A model generated the notes under the pieces. It was not told the DNA's origin and made no database searches. It saw only the letters and a list, made by a program, of their open reading frames with translations. The position numbers and the translations under genes are program-made. This document shows positions 49,136-59,402 of a stretch of 64,000 bases of DNA, in pieces. Every line of letters starts with the position of its first letter. Positions within the stretch are counted from its first letter, which is position 1. Origin of the DNA: Salinicola salarius (GTDB lineage Bacteria; Pseudomonadota; Gammaproteobacteria; Pseudomonadales; Halomonadaceae); the NCBI RefSeq assembly GCF_003206135.1, contig NZ_PZJT01000007.1, forward strand, positions 23,931-87,930. The letters are read 5' to 3'.

Positions 49136-49532
49136 ATGATCTCATCGCCGAGGCCGATTTCCGCTTGGCGGTCAACGCTCGATCTTGTCGTTCATCTCTA
49201 TGCTCACGGGTATCTCCTTTCTGGATAATACCCTGAGCAGGAATTCACTGAGTTTACTGAGTCATTACAGCTGGCCGATGGCGGCCACCCTGGTTCGATC
49301 CCACCGACCCCGGTGAGAGACGGGCACGACTTGACGGAGCCCTATCTCATTTCCCGGCGATGATTCCCAATGTCCTGGAGCGCGTTACGTAAACGGCGCC
49401 AATAGACAACATTAAGACAACACACCTCGCTGAACCCCCATTCCAGAATGTCGCTCTAACCGACATCGTGACCCGGCCGCGAGACGGTGGGTTGCTGTCC
49501 CTTGTTCGCAAGCCGCATGGAATGGTGGAAAC

Positions 49533-50999
49533 ATGGAGCCGTCGAAGACGCCCAGGCAACGACCTGACCGGCAGGATGCCGATTCTGTTACCGACAAGGT
49601 CTTCAAGACGCTGTCGATACTCGCCGCACTGGTGCTGGTGTTCGTGATCGGCGCCTTTTCGGTTGTCACCGAAATCTTCCCCGGGCCGCAGATACAGCAT
49701 GCCTATCAGGCCGGGCAGGCGCTCTACCATCAGGCTACCGATTACAGCGATGTCTACAAGGGCGATATCTGGCGCACGCAGCGCACCGACGCCAAGGGCG
49801 TTACGCAGTATGACCCCCGGCTCGCCCGCAACGGATTGACGCTCTACACCACCGGCACCGAGCCGGCCGCCTATCTCATCGACATGAACGGCAAGGTGGT
49901 TCACGAATGGCGCAAGCCATACAGCGAGGCGTGGCCGGACGGAGAGGGCGTGCCCAATCCGCGTCCCGACGAGTTCATTCACTTCCGCAACGCCCAGGTG
50001 CAGCCCAACGGCGACCTGATCGCGCTCTACGAAGGCAACGGCGACACGCCTTACGGCTACGGGCTGGTCAAGCTGGACAAGGATTCCAACGTGATCTGGC
50101 GCTATGCCGGCCGCGCTCACCATCAGTTTGCCGTTGCGCCGGATGGCAAAATCTATGCGCTGATCCATGGCATCTTCGACGACGAGATCGAAGGGCTGGA
50201 CTATCTCGAACCGCCGCGGCTCGAGGACTCGCTCGTGGTGCTGTCGCCGGAGGGCGAGGAGCTCCAGCGCACCCGGCTGTTGCCGGCCCTGCATGACTCG
50301 CCGTTCAGCGAGCTGCTGGACAACGTTCCGGGCATCATGCTCAACGATCCCATCCACGCCAATGCCGTCGACTACCTGACGGCCGACAAGGCCCGCAACT
50401 TCCCGTTCGGTAACGAGGGCGATCTGCTGCTCTCCTTCCGCGAGACCAGCTCGATCGCGGTCTTCGACCCGCGCTCAGGCAAGATTACCTGGGCGACGCG
50501 GGGGCCGTGGATTCGGCAGCACGATCCGGACGTGCTGCCCAGCGGCGATATCGTGATGTTCGACAATCGCGGCCATTACCACACGCCGGAAGGCGAATCC
50601 CGGATTCTGGAATTCGATCCGCGTACCCTGCAGATCACCTGGCAATATGCCGGCACCGCGGAGCACCCGCTGGAGAGCGAGATCCGCGGCGACCAGCACC
50701 GGCTGGACAACGGCAATACCTTGATCAGCGAATCGGACGGCGGTCGCCTGGTCGAAGTGACGCGCGAGGGGGATATCGTCTGGGAGTATCTCGTACCGAC
50801 GCGTGGCGGGCCCAATGACGACATGATTCCGATCATCGGCTGGTCGCAGCGGCTCGATCCCGGTCAGTTCTATGACGGTTTCAGGCAATCCCTCGATCTC
50901 GATGACACGGATCAACCCGATTCGCCTGATTCATCCGATTCACCCGACAGCCTCGAGGACGGCGGTAACGCTTCCACGACTCGAACTACCGCCCCCTAG
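49533..50999 (+). CDS. Arylsulfotransferase-fold membrane-anchored protein
   Basis: A 488-residue protein with a cytoplasmic start, one membrane helix (LSILAALVLVFVIGAFSVV) and a large periplasmic beta-propeller-like domain. Repeats such as GLVKLDKDSNVIWRYAGRAHHQF, VFDPRSGKITWATRG and ILEFDPRTLQITWQYAG fit the Arylsulfotran_2 group. The histidines of HHQF, HANA and QHD could be catalytic. The C-terminus has a short D/S/P repeat (PDSPDSSDSPDS). It may transfer sulfate or bind a ligand; the function is not known. It precedes the biotin cluster and is not clearly linked to it. Confidence 0.75.
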   Translation: MEPSKTPRQRPDRQDADSVTDKVFKTLSILAALVLVFVIGAFSVVTEIFPGPQIQHAYQAGQALYHQATDYSDVYKGDIWRTQRTDAKGVTQYDPRLARNGLTLYTTGTEPAAYLIDMNGKVVHEWRKPYSEAWPDGEGVPNPRPDEFIHFRNAQVQPNGDLIALYEGNGDTPYGYGLVKLDKDSNVIWRYAGRAHHQFAVAPDGKIYALIHGIFDDEIEGLDYLEPPRLEDSLVVLSPEGEELQRTRLLPALHDSPFSELLDNVPGIMLNDPIHANAVDYLTADKARNFPFGNEGDLLLSFRETSSIAVFDPRSGKITWATRGPWIRQHDPDVLPSGDIVMFDNRGHYHTPEGESRILEFDPRTLQITWQYAGTAEHPLESEIRGDQHRLDNGNTLISESDGGRLVEVTREGDIVWEYLVPTRGGPNDDMIPIIGWSQRLDPGQFYDGFRQSLDLDDTDQPDSPDSSDSPDSLEDGGNASTTRTTAP

Positions 51000-51085
51000 C
51001 CGGAGGGCGTTCTGAATACTCGCTGTCTCGCAATCCGGAAGATTGAGACGTTCCCGCCGCCATGTCGTCATCGGCATGGCGGCTT

Positions 51086-51119
51086 TAGTTAACCTCTCTG
51101 ATTGTTTGAAGTTAACAGG
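51086..51119. promoter_or_regulatory. BirA-operator-like site before bioB
   Basis: TAGTTAACC (51086-51094) and GTTAACAGG (51111-51119) form a spaced dyad around GTTAAC. They resemble the TTGTAAACC-N15-GGTTTACAA operator of BirA. The site lies 54 bases before the bioB ATG. The match is partial. Confidence 0.4.
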
Positions 51120-51172
51120 TTGCCGTGGCACCATTCAGTCAACTTTATTAATAGAAAAGGTTGACCACTGTC

Positions 51173-52264
51173 ATGGCAATGACCTCCTCTCGAACCGGGA
51201 ATGTCTCCCTGCGTCATGACTGGCAGCGCGAAGAGATCCAGGCGCTGCTGGAACGCCCGTTCAACGATCTGCTGTTCCAGGCGCAAGGCGTGCATCGCCA
51301 GCATTTCGATCCCAACGCGGTACAGATCTCCACGCTGCTCTCGATCAAGACCGGCGCCTGCCCGGAAGACTGCAAGTACTGTCCGCAATCCGGCCACTAC
51401 AACACCGGGCTGGAGCGCGAGAAGCTGTTGCAGGTCGAAGCGGTGCTGGAAGAGGCGCGCAAGGCCAGGGCAGTCGGCGCCAGCCGTTTCTGCATGGGCG
51501 CGGCGTGGAAGCATCCGAGCGCGAAAGACATGCCGCTGGTGCTGGAAATGGTGCGCGGCGTGCGGGCGATGGGGCTCGAAACCTGCATGACACTGGGCAT
51601 GCTGAGTCGGGAGCAGGCCGAGCAACTGAAGGAAGCCGGGCTCGATTACTACAACCACAACCTGGATACCTCGCCGGAGTACTACGGCGAGATCATCACC
51701 ACCCGCACCTACGCCAATCGTCTGGAGACCCTGGACCACGTCCGTCAGTCCGGCATGAAGATCTGCAGTGGCGGCATCCTCGGCATGGGCGAGAGCGTCA
51801 ACGACCGGGCGGGGCTGCTGCAGCAACTGGCCAACCTGCCTGAACACCCCGAGAGCGTGCCGATCAACATGTTGATCCGGATCCAGGGCACGCCGCTCGA
51901 GCATGTCGAGGATCTCGACCCCATCGAGTTCATTCGCACCATTGCCGTGGCGCGCATCCTGATGCCGCGCTCCCACGTGCGTCTGGCCGCCGGGCGCGAG
52001 CTGATGAGCGACGAGACCCAGGCGCTGGCATTCTTCGCCGGGGCCAACTCGATCTTCTACGGCGAGCGCCTGCTGACCGCGCAGAACCCCCAGGCGACCC
52101 GTGATCAACGGCTTTTCGAGCGCCTCGGCCTGCACCCCGAGCAGCGCGAAGACGCCGATGACGCCGCCCACGAAGCGGCCATTCAGGAGCGCATGACAAG
52201 GGCTCGGCTGGATGCGATGGTCACGGATGCTAACGCCTCGTCCACGGCCCGGGTCCGCGCATGA
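51173..52264 (+). CDS. bioB: Biotin synthase
   Basis: A 363-residue radical SAM enzyme that inserts sulfur into dethiobiotin. The 4Fe-4S cysteines are in [14 protein letters not shown]. Further family marks are [31 protein letters not shown] and [12 protein letters not shown] 51173 or 51179 could start it; ribosome sites are weak (AAAGG). It is the first gene of bioBFHCD and overlaps bioF by ATGA. A BirA-like dyad is found upstream. Confidence 0.97.
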   Translation: MAMTSSRTGNVSLRHDWQREEIQALLERPFNDLLFQAQGVHRQHFDPNAVQISTLLSIKTGACPEDCKYCPQSGHYNTGLEREKLLQVEAVLEEARKARAVGASRFCMGAAWKHPSAKDMPLVLEMVRGVRAMGLETCMTLGMLSREQAEQLKEAGLDYYNHNLDTSPEYYGEIITTRTYANRLETLDHVRQSGMKICSGGILGMGESVNDRAGLLQQLANLPEHPESVPINMLIRIQGTPLEHVEDLDPIEFIRTIAVARILMPRSHVRLAAGRELMSDETQALAFFAGANSIFYGERLLTAQNPQATRDQRLFERLGLHPEQREDADDAAHEAAIQERMTRARLDAMVTDANASSTARVRA

Positions 52265-53574
52265 CGGCAGCGTCACAGTACGTTGAGCAGGGCGATGCAC
52301 GGGACGATTCGCTGAAGCGCGTGCTGGCGGCGCGCCTGGCACGTCAGCATGCGCTCCAGCGTTATCGCCGCAGAAGCACGACGGCCGGGAAGGGGCCGCA
52401 CTTCCTGCGCCAAGGACAGCGCTACCTGACGTTCTGCAGCAACGACTATCTGGGGCTGGCCGGCGATCCCCGGCTGGCGGAGGCGCTGGCCGAAGGCGCC
52501 CGGCGTTTCGGCACCGGCGGCGGGGCATCGCACCTGGTCTGCGGCCACAGCGAGGCTCATGAATCTCTGGAAGCGAGACTGGCCGCGCTGACAGGGCAGC
52601 CTCGGGCGCTGCTGTTCTCCAGCGGCTACCAGGCCAACCTGGGCGTCATCTCGACGCTGCTCGGACGGGGCGATGTGGCACTCCACGACCGGCTCAATCA
52701 CGCCTCGTTGCTGGACGCGACCCGGCTGGCCGGCGCCAGTCTGGTGCGATTCGCCCATCGGGATGCCGTCGATTGCGGCGAGCGGCTGTCCTCTCTCGAT
52801 ACTGCGCGGCGAACTCTGGTCGTCACCGATGGCGTCTTCAGCATGGATGGCGATGTCGCCGATCTGCCCGCTCTGGCGGCTCGGTGCGAGCGCCACCGCG
52901 CCTGGTTGATGGTCGACGATGCCCACGGCCTCGGCGTGCTGGGCACGGATGGCGGCGGCACGTGGCAGGCACAGAGCCTCGAGCCGGGCAGGATTGCCGC
53001 CAGCGTCGGAACGCTGGGCAAGGCGCTCGGCACCCAGGGCGCGTTCGTCGCCGGCAGCGAGACCTTGATCGAGGCGCTGATCCAGTTCGCCCGCCCCTAC
53101 ATCTACACCACCAGTCTCTCCCCGGCGCTAGCGTGGGCCACGCTGACCAGTCTGGACATCGTCCGCGACGAGCCGGAGCGGCGGGCTCATCTTTCCACGT
53201 TGATCGAGCGCTTCCGTCACGAGGCGGCCGGCCTCGCCGAACTGGATCTGCATCTGGCGCCTTCCATCACGCCCATTCAGCCACTGATCGTCGGGCCGAG
53301 CTGGAGTGTGCCGGGCAGCGGCGGGCAGGGCGGCAACGAAGCCGCGGCGCTCGCCCTGGCGGCGGCACTCGACAGCGCCGGCATCTGGTGCAGCGCCATC
53401 CGCCCGCCCACCGTACCGGCCGGCACGTCGCGACTGCGCTTCACGCTCTCGGCGGCTCATACACTCGAGGAAGTCGACCGGTTGATCAGCGTGCTGTTCG
53501 ATACCGCCCGTCGGCTGTGGTCGGCAAGGGAGACATTGACGGAGGGAACGTCGACCAGAGAGGCATCGACATGA
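52261..53574 (+). CDS. bioF: 8-amino-7-oxononanoate synthase
   Basis: A 437-residue PLP enzyme that joins pimeloyl-ACP and alanine. Visible are the substrate-site region [27 protein letters not shown], the PLP aspartate in [11 protein letters not shown], and the lysine in [13 protein letters not shown]. It has about 40 more residues than the usual 385-390, divided between an N-terminal extension and a C-terminal tail. Starts and stops overlap bioB and bioH by four bases, so the operon is tightly coupled. Confidence 0.96.
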   Translation: MTAASQYVEQGDARDDSLKRVLAARLARQHALQRYRRRSTTAGKGPHFLRQGQRYLTFCSNDYLGLAGDPRLAEALAEGARRFGTGGGASHLVCGHSEAHESLEARLAALTGQPRALLFSSGYQANLGVISTLLGRGDVALHDRLNHASLLDATRLAGASLVRFAHRDAVDCGERLSSLDTARRTLVVTDGVFSMDGDVADLPALAARCERHRAWLMVDDAHGLGVLGTDGGGTWQAQSLEPGRIAASVGTLGKALGTQGAFVAGSETLIEALIQFARPYIYTTSLSPALAWATLTSLDIVRDEPERRAHLSTLIERFRHEAAGLAELDLHLAPSITPIQPLIVGPSWSVPGSGGQGGNEAAALALAAALDSAGIWCSAIRPPTVPAGTSRLRFTLSAAHTLEEVDRLISVLFDTARRLWSARETLTEGTSTREAST

Positions 53575-54329
53575 ACGAGCAGACACTGCTGTTGCTGCCG
53601 GGCTGGGCGCTCGGGCCCGCACCGCTGGCGCCGTTGGCCGACGCCCTGCGTCGGCGGCTGCCCCCGTGCTACCGGGTCGAGTGCATCAACTATCCCGCAT
53701 TGACCAGTCACCGGCCCGAAAGCTGGGTCGCGGCGCTCGATCATGAACTGCCCCAGGATGCCTGGCTGGCCGGTTGGTCACTTGGCGGCATGCTCGCCAC
53801 GTCGCTGGCGCAGTGGCGCGGGCGTCGCGCACGGGGGTTGATCACGCTGGGGGCCAACGCCAGTTTCGTTGCCCGTCCGGGCTGGCCGACGGCGCTGAGC
53901 GGGGGAGCCCTGAAGGACTTCCAGCGTGGGTTGCAGGCTTCCCCCACGCGTACGCTTCGGCGATTCGCGCAGTTGAGCGCGCAGGGCGGACAGGATACCC
54001 GCCGGCTGGGGCGCGAGCTGGTGGCGGCGCTGGCGTCGACGCCGCTGGATCACGCCCTGGCCGGGTTGGAAGTGTTATCCGCGCTGGATCTGCGCGACGT
54101 GCCGGGCACGCTGAAGATCCCGCAACTGCATCTCTTCGGCGATAGCGATGCCCTGGTGCCGGCGGCGGCATGCCAGGCCATCGCCGAACGGCTGCCCGAG
54201 GGAGGACGTACGGCGTCGATCGCGCATGCCGGCCACGCCTTCCCGCTGGAGCAGGCCGAACGGACCGCTGCGCTCATGGCGGACTTCCTGCTCTCGTCCG
54301 ATGGCTCGCGACAAGAGGCGGCGCCATGA
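53571..54329 (+). CDS. bioH: Pimeloyl-ACP methyl ester carboxylesterase
   Basis: A 252-residue alpha/beta hydrolase. LLLLPGWALGPAPLAPL is the oxyanion region, GWSLGG holds the serine nucleophile, LFGDSDALVPAA holds the aspartate and AHAGHAFPLE the histidine. BioH removes the methyl group that BioC placed on the pimeloyl chain. It overlaps bioF (ATGA) and bioC (ATGA). The frame extends upstream over bioF, but the ATG at 53571 is the real start. Confidence 0.9.
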   Translation: MNEQTLLLLPGWALGPAPLAPLADALRRRLPPCYRVECINYPALTSHRPESWVAALDHELPQDAWLAGWSLGGMLATSLAQWRGRRARGLITLGANASFVARPGWPTALSGGALKDFQRGLQASPTRTLRRFAQLSAQGGQDTRRLGRELVAALASTPLDHALAGLEVLSALDLRDVPGTLKIPQLHLFGDSDALVPAAACQAIAERLPEGGRTASIAHAGHAFPLEQAERTAALMADFLLSSDGSRQEAAP

Positions 54330-55192
54330 ACGGCCTGGATCGCGTCGAACGGCACGCCGCGCCAGCCGGCGTGGTCGCGGAGACACCAGCGTCGCGGTGC
54401 CGGCTGCGAAGGATCGCCGACGGCTTTTCCCGTGCCGCGCACGCCTACGACGACGGCGCCGAGTTGCAGCGCGAGGTGGCCGACCGTCTGTTGGTGCGGC
54501 TGCCGGCGCTCGGGCGCTTGCGGACCGTCGTCGATATCGGTTGCGGTACGGGGTATCTGATCTCTCGCCTGGACGGACGTCACGCCGGGCTCGCGATCGG
54601 GCTGGATATCGCGCCCGGCATGTTGCAGGCAGCGCGCCGTCGCCACGCCGCGCGGCCAATCCAGTGGCTCGTCGGCAGCGCGGAGCGACTGCCATTGGCC
54701 GATGACAGCGCCGGCCTGCTGGTTTCCAGTCTGGCGGTGCAGTGGTGCGAGTCGCTGGAAGCATTCCTGGCCGAGGCCGGCCGCGTGCTGCGCCCCGGCG
54801 GCTGGCTCGCCTTCACCACGCTGTGCGAAGGAACGCTGGCGGAACTGCGTGCGGCGGGGCAGCGACTCGATGGCACACCCCTCGGCAACGCCTTCCTGCC
54901 CGAAGCGCGCCTGACGGAGCTCCTCGAGGCGCCTGACTGGCAGCTGCACGAGCTGGATCTGGCGACGCGCAAGACGCATCACGCCACACCGATCGACGCG
55001 CTGCGGGCATTGAAGCGGATCGGCGCCAGCACGCTGACCGATCCGGCTGCCGATCATGGCGGGCTGGCGGGGCGACGCCGTATCGTCGAGCTGGGTCGGA
55101 GGCTGGAAACCTGGCGGGAAGCCGAGGGCATTCCGACCCGCTATCGGGTCGCCACGGTATTGCTGCAGCGCAGTGAGAGGGAGGGGAGATGA
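54326..55192 (+). CDS. bioC: Malonyl-ACP O-methyltransferase
   Basis: A 288-residue SAM methyltransferase. A BioC-type N-terminus (IADGFSRAAHAYDDGAELQREVADRLL) precedes motif I (VVDIGCGTGYLISRL), the motif II region LGLDIAPGML-like (GLDIAPGMLQAAR) and ADDSAGLLVSSLAVQW. BioC methylates malonyl-ACP to disguise it for fatty acid elongation in pimelate synthesis. The ATG at 54326 overlaps the bioH stop; the longer frame is a shadow. It ends overlapping bioD. Confidence 0.93.
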   Translation: MNGLDRVERHAAPAGVVAETPASRCRLRRIADGFSRAAHAYDDGAELQREVADRLLVRLPALGRLRTVVDIGCGTGYLISRLDGRHAGLAIGLDIAPGMLQAARRRHAARPIQWLVGSAERLPLADDSAGLLVSSLAVQWCESLEAFLAEAGRVLRPGGWLAFTTLCEGTLAELRAAGQRLDGTPLGNAFLPEARLTELLEAPDWQLHELDLATRKTHHATPIDALRALKRIGASTLTDPAADHGGLAGRRRIVELGRRLETWREAEGIPTRYRVATVLLQRSEREGR

Positions 55193-55878
55193 CGGCCTGC
55201 TTCGTGACCGGCACCGACACCGATGCCGGCAAGACCGTGATTACCGCAGGGCTGCTGCTCGCGGCCAGGCGCCGCGGACTGACCGTGGCGGGCGGCAAGC
55301 CGGTGGCCTCCGGCTGCGAGCGAACCCCGCTCGGGTTGCGCAACGCCGATGCGCTCGCCATTCAGGCCCAGTGCCATCCCGCGTTGCCCTACGATGCGAT
55401 CAACCCGTTCGCCTTCGAGCCGGCCATCGCCCCGCACATCGCCGCTGGCGAGGCGGGCATCCCGCTGACGCTGGCATCTCTCGAGCGCTCCATGCAGAGG
55501 CTGCTGGCGCGGGATGCCGATCTTACCCTGATCGAGGGGGCCGGCGGCTGGCGCGTACCGCTCAACGAGCGGGAGTCGTTGTCGGACCTCGCGATCGCGC
55601 TCGCCCTGCCCGTGGTGCTGGTGGTCGGCGTGCAGCTCGGCGCCATCAATCATGCCCGGCTGACGCTGGAGGCGATTCGTGGCGACGGCCTGACGGTGGC
55701 GGGGTGGGTCGCCAACGGCATCGACCCCGAGCTACCACGCCGCCGGCAGAACCTGGATGCCCTCGCCGGATGGCTGGGCGAGCAGGGCGGCGTTCCATGC
55801 CTCGGCGTCGTGCCCTGGCTGCCGTCGCCATCCGCCGAACGCGTGGCGGACTTTCTAGATATCGATCCTCTTTTGTAA
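55189..55878 (+). CDS. bioD: Dethiobiotin synthetase
   Basis: A 229-residue P-loop enzyme that closes the ureido ring of dethiobiotin with ATP and carbon dioxide. The P-loop is GTDTDAGKT at residue 8; the lysine of GGKPVASGCER and the EGAGGW loop are conserved. The ATG at 55189 follows GAGGGGAG. The stop lies inside the first of three TTGTAAACGCC-like repeats that precede bioA. Confidence 0.95.
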   Translation: MTACFVTGTDTDAGKTVITAGLLLAARRRGLTVAGGKPVASGCERTPLGLRNADALAIQAQCHPALPYDAINPFAFEPAIAPHIAAGEAGIPLTLASLERSMQRLLARDADLTLIEGAGGWRVPLNERESLSDLAIALALPVVLVVGVQLGAINHARLTLEAIRGDGLTVAGWVANGIDPELPRRRQNLDALAGWLGEQGGVPCLGVVPWLPSPSAERVADFLDIDPLL

Positions 55879-55926
55879 ACGCCAAAAGCCGTTGTAAACG
55901 CCTTTGCAAAAGCCGTTATAAACACC
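55873..55926 (+). repeat. Three direct repeats resembling BirA half-sites before bioA
   Basis: TTGTAAACGCC at 55873-55883 and 55892-55902 and TTATAAACACC at 55916-55926, with AAAAGCCG before the second and third copies. TTGTAAAC equals a BirA operator half-site, but the copies are direct rather than inverted. The first overlaps the bioD stop. bioA starts 19 bases after the last copy. Confidence 0.5.
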
Positions 55927-55945
55927 CTCCAAGGGAACCCGTCGA

Positions 55946-57295
55946 ATGACCCGCAATAGTCAATGGATGCAGCGTGACCTGGCCAGCCTGTGGCACCCGT
56001 GTACCCAGATGAAGGACCACGAAACGCTTCCCGTCGTACCGATCCGCCGCGGCAAGGGCGTGTGGCTGGAGGATTTCGAAGGCCAGCGCTATCTCGATAT
56101 CGTCAGCTCCTGGTGGGTCAACGTGTTCGGGCACGCCAACGAGCGCATCAACGCGCGCATCAAGCAGCAGCTCGACGAACTCGAGCACGTGATCCTGTCG
56201 GGATTCACCCACCAGCCGGTGATCGAGCTCTCCGAACGGCTGGGTCAACTGGCGCCCGCCGGGCTGGGGCACTGCTTCTACGCCGACAACGGCTCCTCCG
56301 CCGTCGAGATCGCGCTCAAGATGAGCTACCACTACTGGCGCAACGTCGGTCGTCCCGAAAAGCGGCGATTCCTGACCATCACCAACGGCTACCACGGCGA
56401 GACGCTGGGCGCGCTATCGGTCGGCGACGTGGCGCTTTATACCGACACCTACCGCTCGTTGCTGCTGGACGTGATCAAGGTGCCGGCACCGGACGGCTTC
56501 GGCCTGCCGCGAGAGCAGTGGGCCGAGCAGGCGAGGGGAGCCTTCGCGCACATGGAAGCGGCGCTGGCGCGTCATGCCCACGAGCTGGCGGCGGTCATCG
56601 TCGAACCCCTGATCCAGTGTGCCGGCGGCATGCGCATGTACCCGCCGGAATACCTGACCTGGCTGCGCGAGGCCTGCGATCGTCACGGCGTCCAGTTGAT
56701 CTTCGACGAGATTGCCGTCGGATTCGGCCGCACCGGGACGCTGTTCGCCAGCGAGCAGGCCGGCGTGCGCCCGGATTTCCTGTGCCTCTCCAAGGCGCTG
56801 ACCGGCGGCTACCTGCCGCTGTCGGTGGTGATGACGACCGACGAGGTCTACGCCGCGTTCTACGACGACTACTCGACGCTGAGAGCCTTCCTGCACTCCC
56901 ACAGCTACACCGGCAATCCGCTGGCCTGCGCCGCCGCCCTGGCGACGCTGGATATCTTCGAGCAGGACGACGTGATCGCCGCCAACCGCGACAAGGCGGC
57001 GCTGATGGGACGCCTCGCCGAGCCGCTGCGAGAGCACCCTCACGTTGGTGACGTGCGCCAGACCGGCATGGTGCTCGCGATCGAGATGGTGGCGGACAAG
57101 GCCAGCCTGACGCCCTACGACTTTCGCGAGCGTCGCGGGTTGCGCGTCTATCGGCACGCGCTGTCACGCGGCGTGATGCTGCGGCCGCTGGGCAACGTGA
57201 TCTACTGGATGCCGCCTTACGTGATCACCCCGGGAGAACTGGAACGGGTCGCAACGGTGACGCGGGAAGGGCTGGAACGGGCAACGGCCGATTAA
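55946..57295 (+). CDS. bioA: Adenosylmethionine-8-amino-7-oxononanoate aminotransferase
   Basis: A 449-residue class III aminotransferase that turns 8-amino-7-oxononanoate into diaminopelargonate. BioA marks are LWHPCTQMKDHE at the N-terminus, SSWWVNVFGHAN, YADNGSSAVEIALKM, the aspartate of IFDEIAVGFGRTG and the PLP lysine in LSKALTGGYLPLS. It follows bioD by 67 bases with the TTGTAAAC repeats between, so it may be in the operon or separately controlled. In Escherichia coli it is divergent from bioB; here it is codirectional. Confidence 0.96.
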   Translation: MTRNSQWMQRDLASLWHPCTQMKDHETLPVVPIRRGKGVWLEDFEGQRYLDIVSSWWVNVFGHANERINARIKQQLDELEHVILSGFTHQPVIELSERLGQLAPAGLGHCFYADNGSSAVEIALKMSYHYWRNVGRPEKRRFLTITNGYHGETLGALSVGDVALYTDTYRSLLLDVIKVPAPDGFGLPREQWAEQARGAFAHMEAALARHAHELAAVIVEPLIQCAGGMRMYPPEYLTWLREACDRHGVQLIFDEIAVGFGRTGTLFASEQAGVRPDFLCLSKALTGGYLPLSVVMTTDEVYAAFYDDYSTLRAFLHSHSYTGNPLACAAALATLDIFEQDDVIAANRDKAALMGRLAEPLREHPHVGDVRQTGMVLAIEMVADKASLTPYDFRERRGLRVYRHALSRGVMLRPLGNVIYWMPPYVITPGELERVATVTREGLERATAD

Positions 57296-57743
57296 AAATG
57301 TGAAATTCCGCTATCTTCCTGTCGACGAAAGTCGAATAGAGGAAGGGCTGCCAGTCGGTGTCCGGCCAGCCTCGCATCGATGCCAGTACCAGACTCCGTC
57401 ATTCTCAAGATGATGAATTGGTAAGTGTTTTCGTGGTCCGGTCGATTACGCTGCAGGATGACTGATTTTCCGGCGAACGATTAACGCGCGCTGGAACCGT
57501 TACCGTCATACGTCATACATGACTACAGGACGCGTCGAAAAGCACGATTCCGGGTAGAAGCCTTACCGTGCTGGCGGCTAAGTGCTGATTGTTGCCATGC
57601 CTCGATTTCTCACATAGTGGATTCGCCAAGGAGGTCATATCTTCTCGTAGATGGCGTTAAAACGCTCGTTTTGACCCGTGAAATCGAAACACGAGACACC
57701 GTGGCTTCCGGACATTCCTCAATCCCGACCTGTGGAGATCGTC
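57296..57743. other. Intergenic region before aceA
   Basis: About 450 bases with no gene that I can support. Short frames here lack ribosome sites and conserved features. It presumably holds the aceA promoter and leader; no distinct operator is seen. Confidence 0.4.
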
Positions 57744-59342
57744 ATGTCTCTTTATCAGCGCGATATCGATTCGATAAACCGATTGTGCCTGGAGCAGAAC
57801 GGCAGATGGAGCAATATCAACCCGGAGAACGTGGCCCGGATGCGAGCGCAGAATCGCTTCCGAACCGGACTCGATATTGCCCGTTACACGGCATCCATCA
57901 TGCGTCGCGACATGCAGGCTTACGATGAAGACCCGTCACGCTACACCCAGTCGCTCGGCTGCTGGCATGGCTTCATCGGCCAGCAGAAGCTGATCTCGAT
58001 CAAGAAGCACCACGGCACGACTCAGGGGCGATATCTGTACCTTTCCGGCTGGATGATCGCTGCCATGCGCTCCGAGTTCGGCCCGCTTCCCGATCAGTCG
58101 ATGCATGAAAAGACCTCCGTTCCGGCCCTGATCGAAGAGCTCTACACCTTTCTGCGCCAGGCAGATGCCAGGGAGCTGACGACCCTGTTTCGGGAACTGG
58201 ATAGCGCCAGAAAGCAGGGCAACGAAGTGATGGCACGCAGCGTGATCGACAGAATCGACAACTTCGAAACGCACATCGTGCCGATCATTGCCGACATCGA
58301 TGCCGGATTCGGCAACGAAGAAGCCACCTACCTGCTGGCGAAGAAGATGATCGAGGCCGGCGCCTGCTGTATCCAGTTGGAGAACCAGGTATCGGACGCC
58401 AAGCAGTGCGGTCACCAGGATGGCAAGGTCACCGTTCCCCACGAGGATTTCGTGGCGAAGATCAACGCCGTTCGTCACGCATTCCTGGAACTCGGGGTGG
58501 ACGGGGGGGTGATCGTCGCGCGTACCGATTCGCTGGGCGCCGGTCTGACGCAGAAGCTGCCGGTCAGCAAGGAGCCGGGCGATCTCGCCTCCCGGTACAA
58601 CAGCTTCCTCTGTACCGTGCCGATCTGCGCGGTTAAGGACATCAACGAGGGCGACACCCTCATCAAGCTCGATGACGACTTGCGCAAACCGCTACGGCTC
58701 GCCAACGGTCTCTACCGCTTCCGCCCGGACACCGGCGAGGACCGGGTCGTGCTGGACTGCGTCAATGCCCTGCAGAATGGCGCGGACCTGCTGTGGATCG
58801 AGACCGAGAAGCCCCACATCGGCCAGATCGCCGGCATGGTCGAGCGTATTCGCGAAGTCGTGCCGAACGCCAAGCTGGTCTACAACAACTCGCCCTCGTT
58901 CAACTGGACGCTCAACTTCCGTCAGCAGGTCTACGATCGCTGGATAGAGGAAGGGCGGGATCTCTCCGGTATCGAACGCAGCCAGTTGATGAGCGCGGCG
59001 TACGACGACTCCGAGCTGGCGCAGGAAGCAGACCGCCGGATCCAGTCATTCCAGCGCGACGCCGCCCGAGAAGCCGGGGTATTCCACCACCTGATCACGC
59101 TGCCGACCTACCACACGGCGGCGCTCTCCACCGACGAGCTCGCCGAGGGCTACTTCGGTGACGCCGGCATGCTGGCCTACGTTGCCGGCGTGCAGCGCCG
59201 CGAAATTCGGCGCGGGTTGGCCACGGTCAAGCACCAGGACATGGCCGGCTCCAACATCGGCGACGACCACAAGGAGTACTTCTCCGGCGCAGCCGCGCTC
59301 AAGGCCGGCGGCGGGCTCAACACCATGAATCAGTTCGGTTGA
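57744..59342 (+). CDS. aceA: Isocitrate lyase
   Basis: A 532-residue isocitrate lyase of the long Pseudomonas type, which begins the glyoxylate bypass by splitting isocitrate to glyoxylate and succinate. The ATG at 57744 follows TGGAGATCGTC, giving MSLYQRDIDSIN; the frame extends 22 codons upstream without a ribosome site. Motifs are IADIDAGFGNEEAT, the catalytic KQCGHQDGK, ARTDSLGAGLT and NNSPSFNWTLNFR. It is monocistronic. A GC-rich imperfect inverted repeat (59380-59411) follows. Confidence 0.95.
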   Translation: MSLYQRDIDSINRLCLEQNGRWSNINPENVARMRAQNRFRTGLDIARYTASIMRRDMQAYDEDPSRYTQSLGCWHGFIGQQKLISIKKHHGTTQGRYLYLSGWMIAAMRSEFGPLPDQSMHEKTSVPALIEELYTFLRQADARELTTLFRELDSARKQGNEVMARSVIDRIDNFETHIVPIIADIDAGFGNEEATYLLAKKMIEAGACCIQLENQVSDAKQCGHQDGKVTVPHEDFVAKINAVRHAFLELGVDGGVIVARTDSLGAGLTQKLPVSKEPGDLASRYNSFLCTVPICAVKDINEGDTLIKLDDDLRKPLRLANGLYRFRPDTGEDRVVLDCVNALQNGADLLWIETEKPHIGQIAGMVERIREVVPNAKLVYNNSPSFNWTLNFRQQVYDRWIEEGRDLSGIERSQLMSAAYDDSELAQEADRRIQSFQRDAAREAGVFHHLITLPTYHTAALSTDELAEGYFGDAGMLAYVAGVQRREIRRGLATVKHQDMAGSNIGDDHKEYFSGAAALKAGGGLNTMNQFG

Positions 59343-59402
59343 GCGCTATCGGCGATCGAGCGGAAACTCGAGAACCAGGGCGGGCCATTCCTCGGTAGAG
59401 GC

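Noticed and set aside
49260..49330. Possible tRNA-like GTTCGATCCC string
   Set aside because: The GGTTCGATCCC-type T-arm match near 49,290 has no acceptor or anticodon stem around it.
49347..50357. A 336-residue antisense frame in the arylsulfotransferase-like gene
   Set aside because: The plus-strand frame has a membrane helix and propeller repeats, while the antisense frame has no family features.
52773..53570. Upstream extension of bioH over bioF
   Set aside because: The sequence is low-complexity arginine-rich shadow of bioF. The ATG at 53571 overlaps the bioF stop as the other bio genes do.
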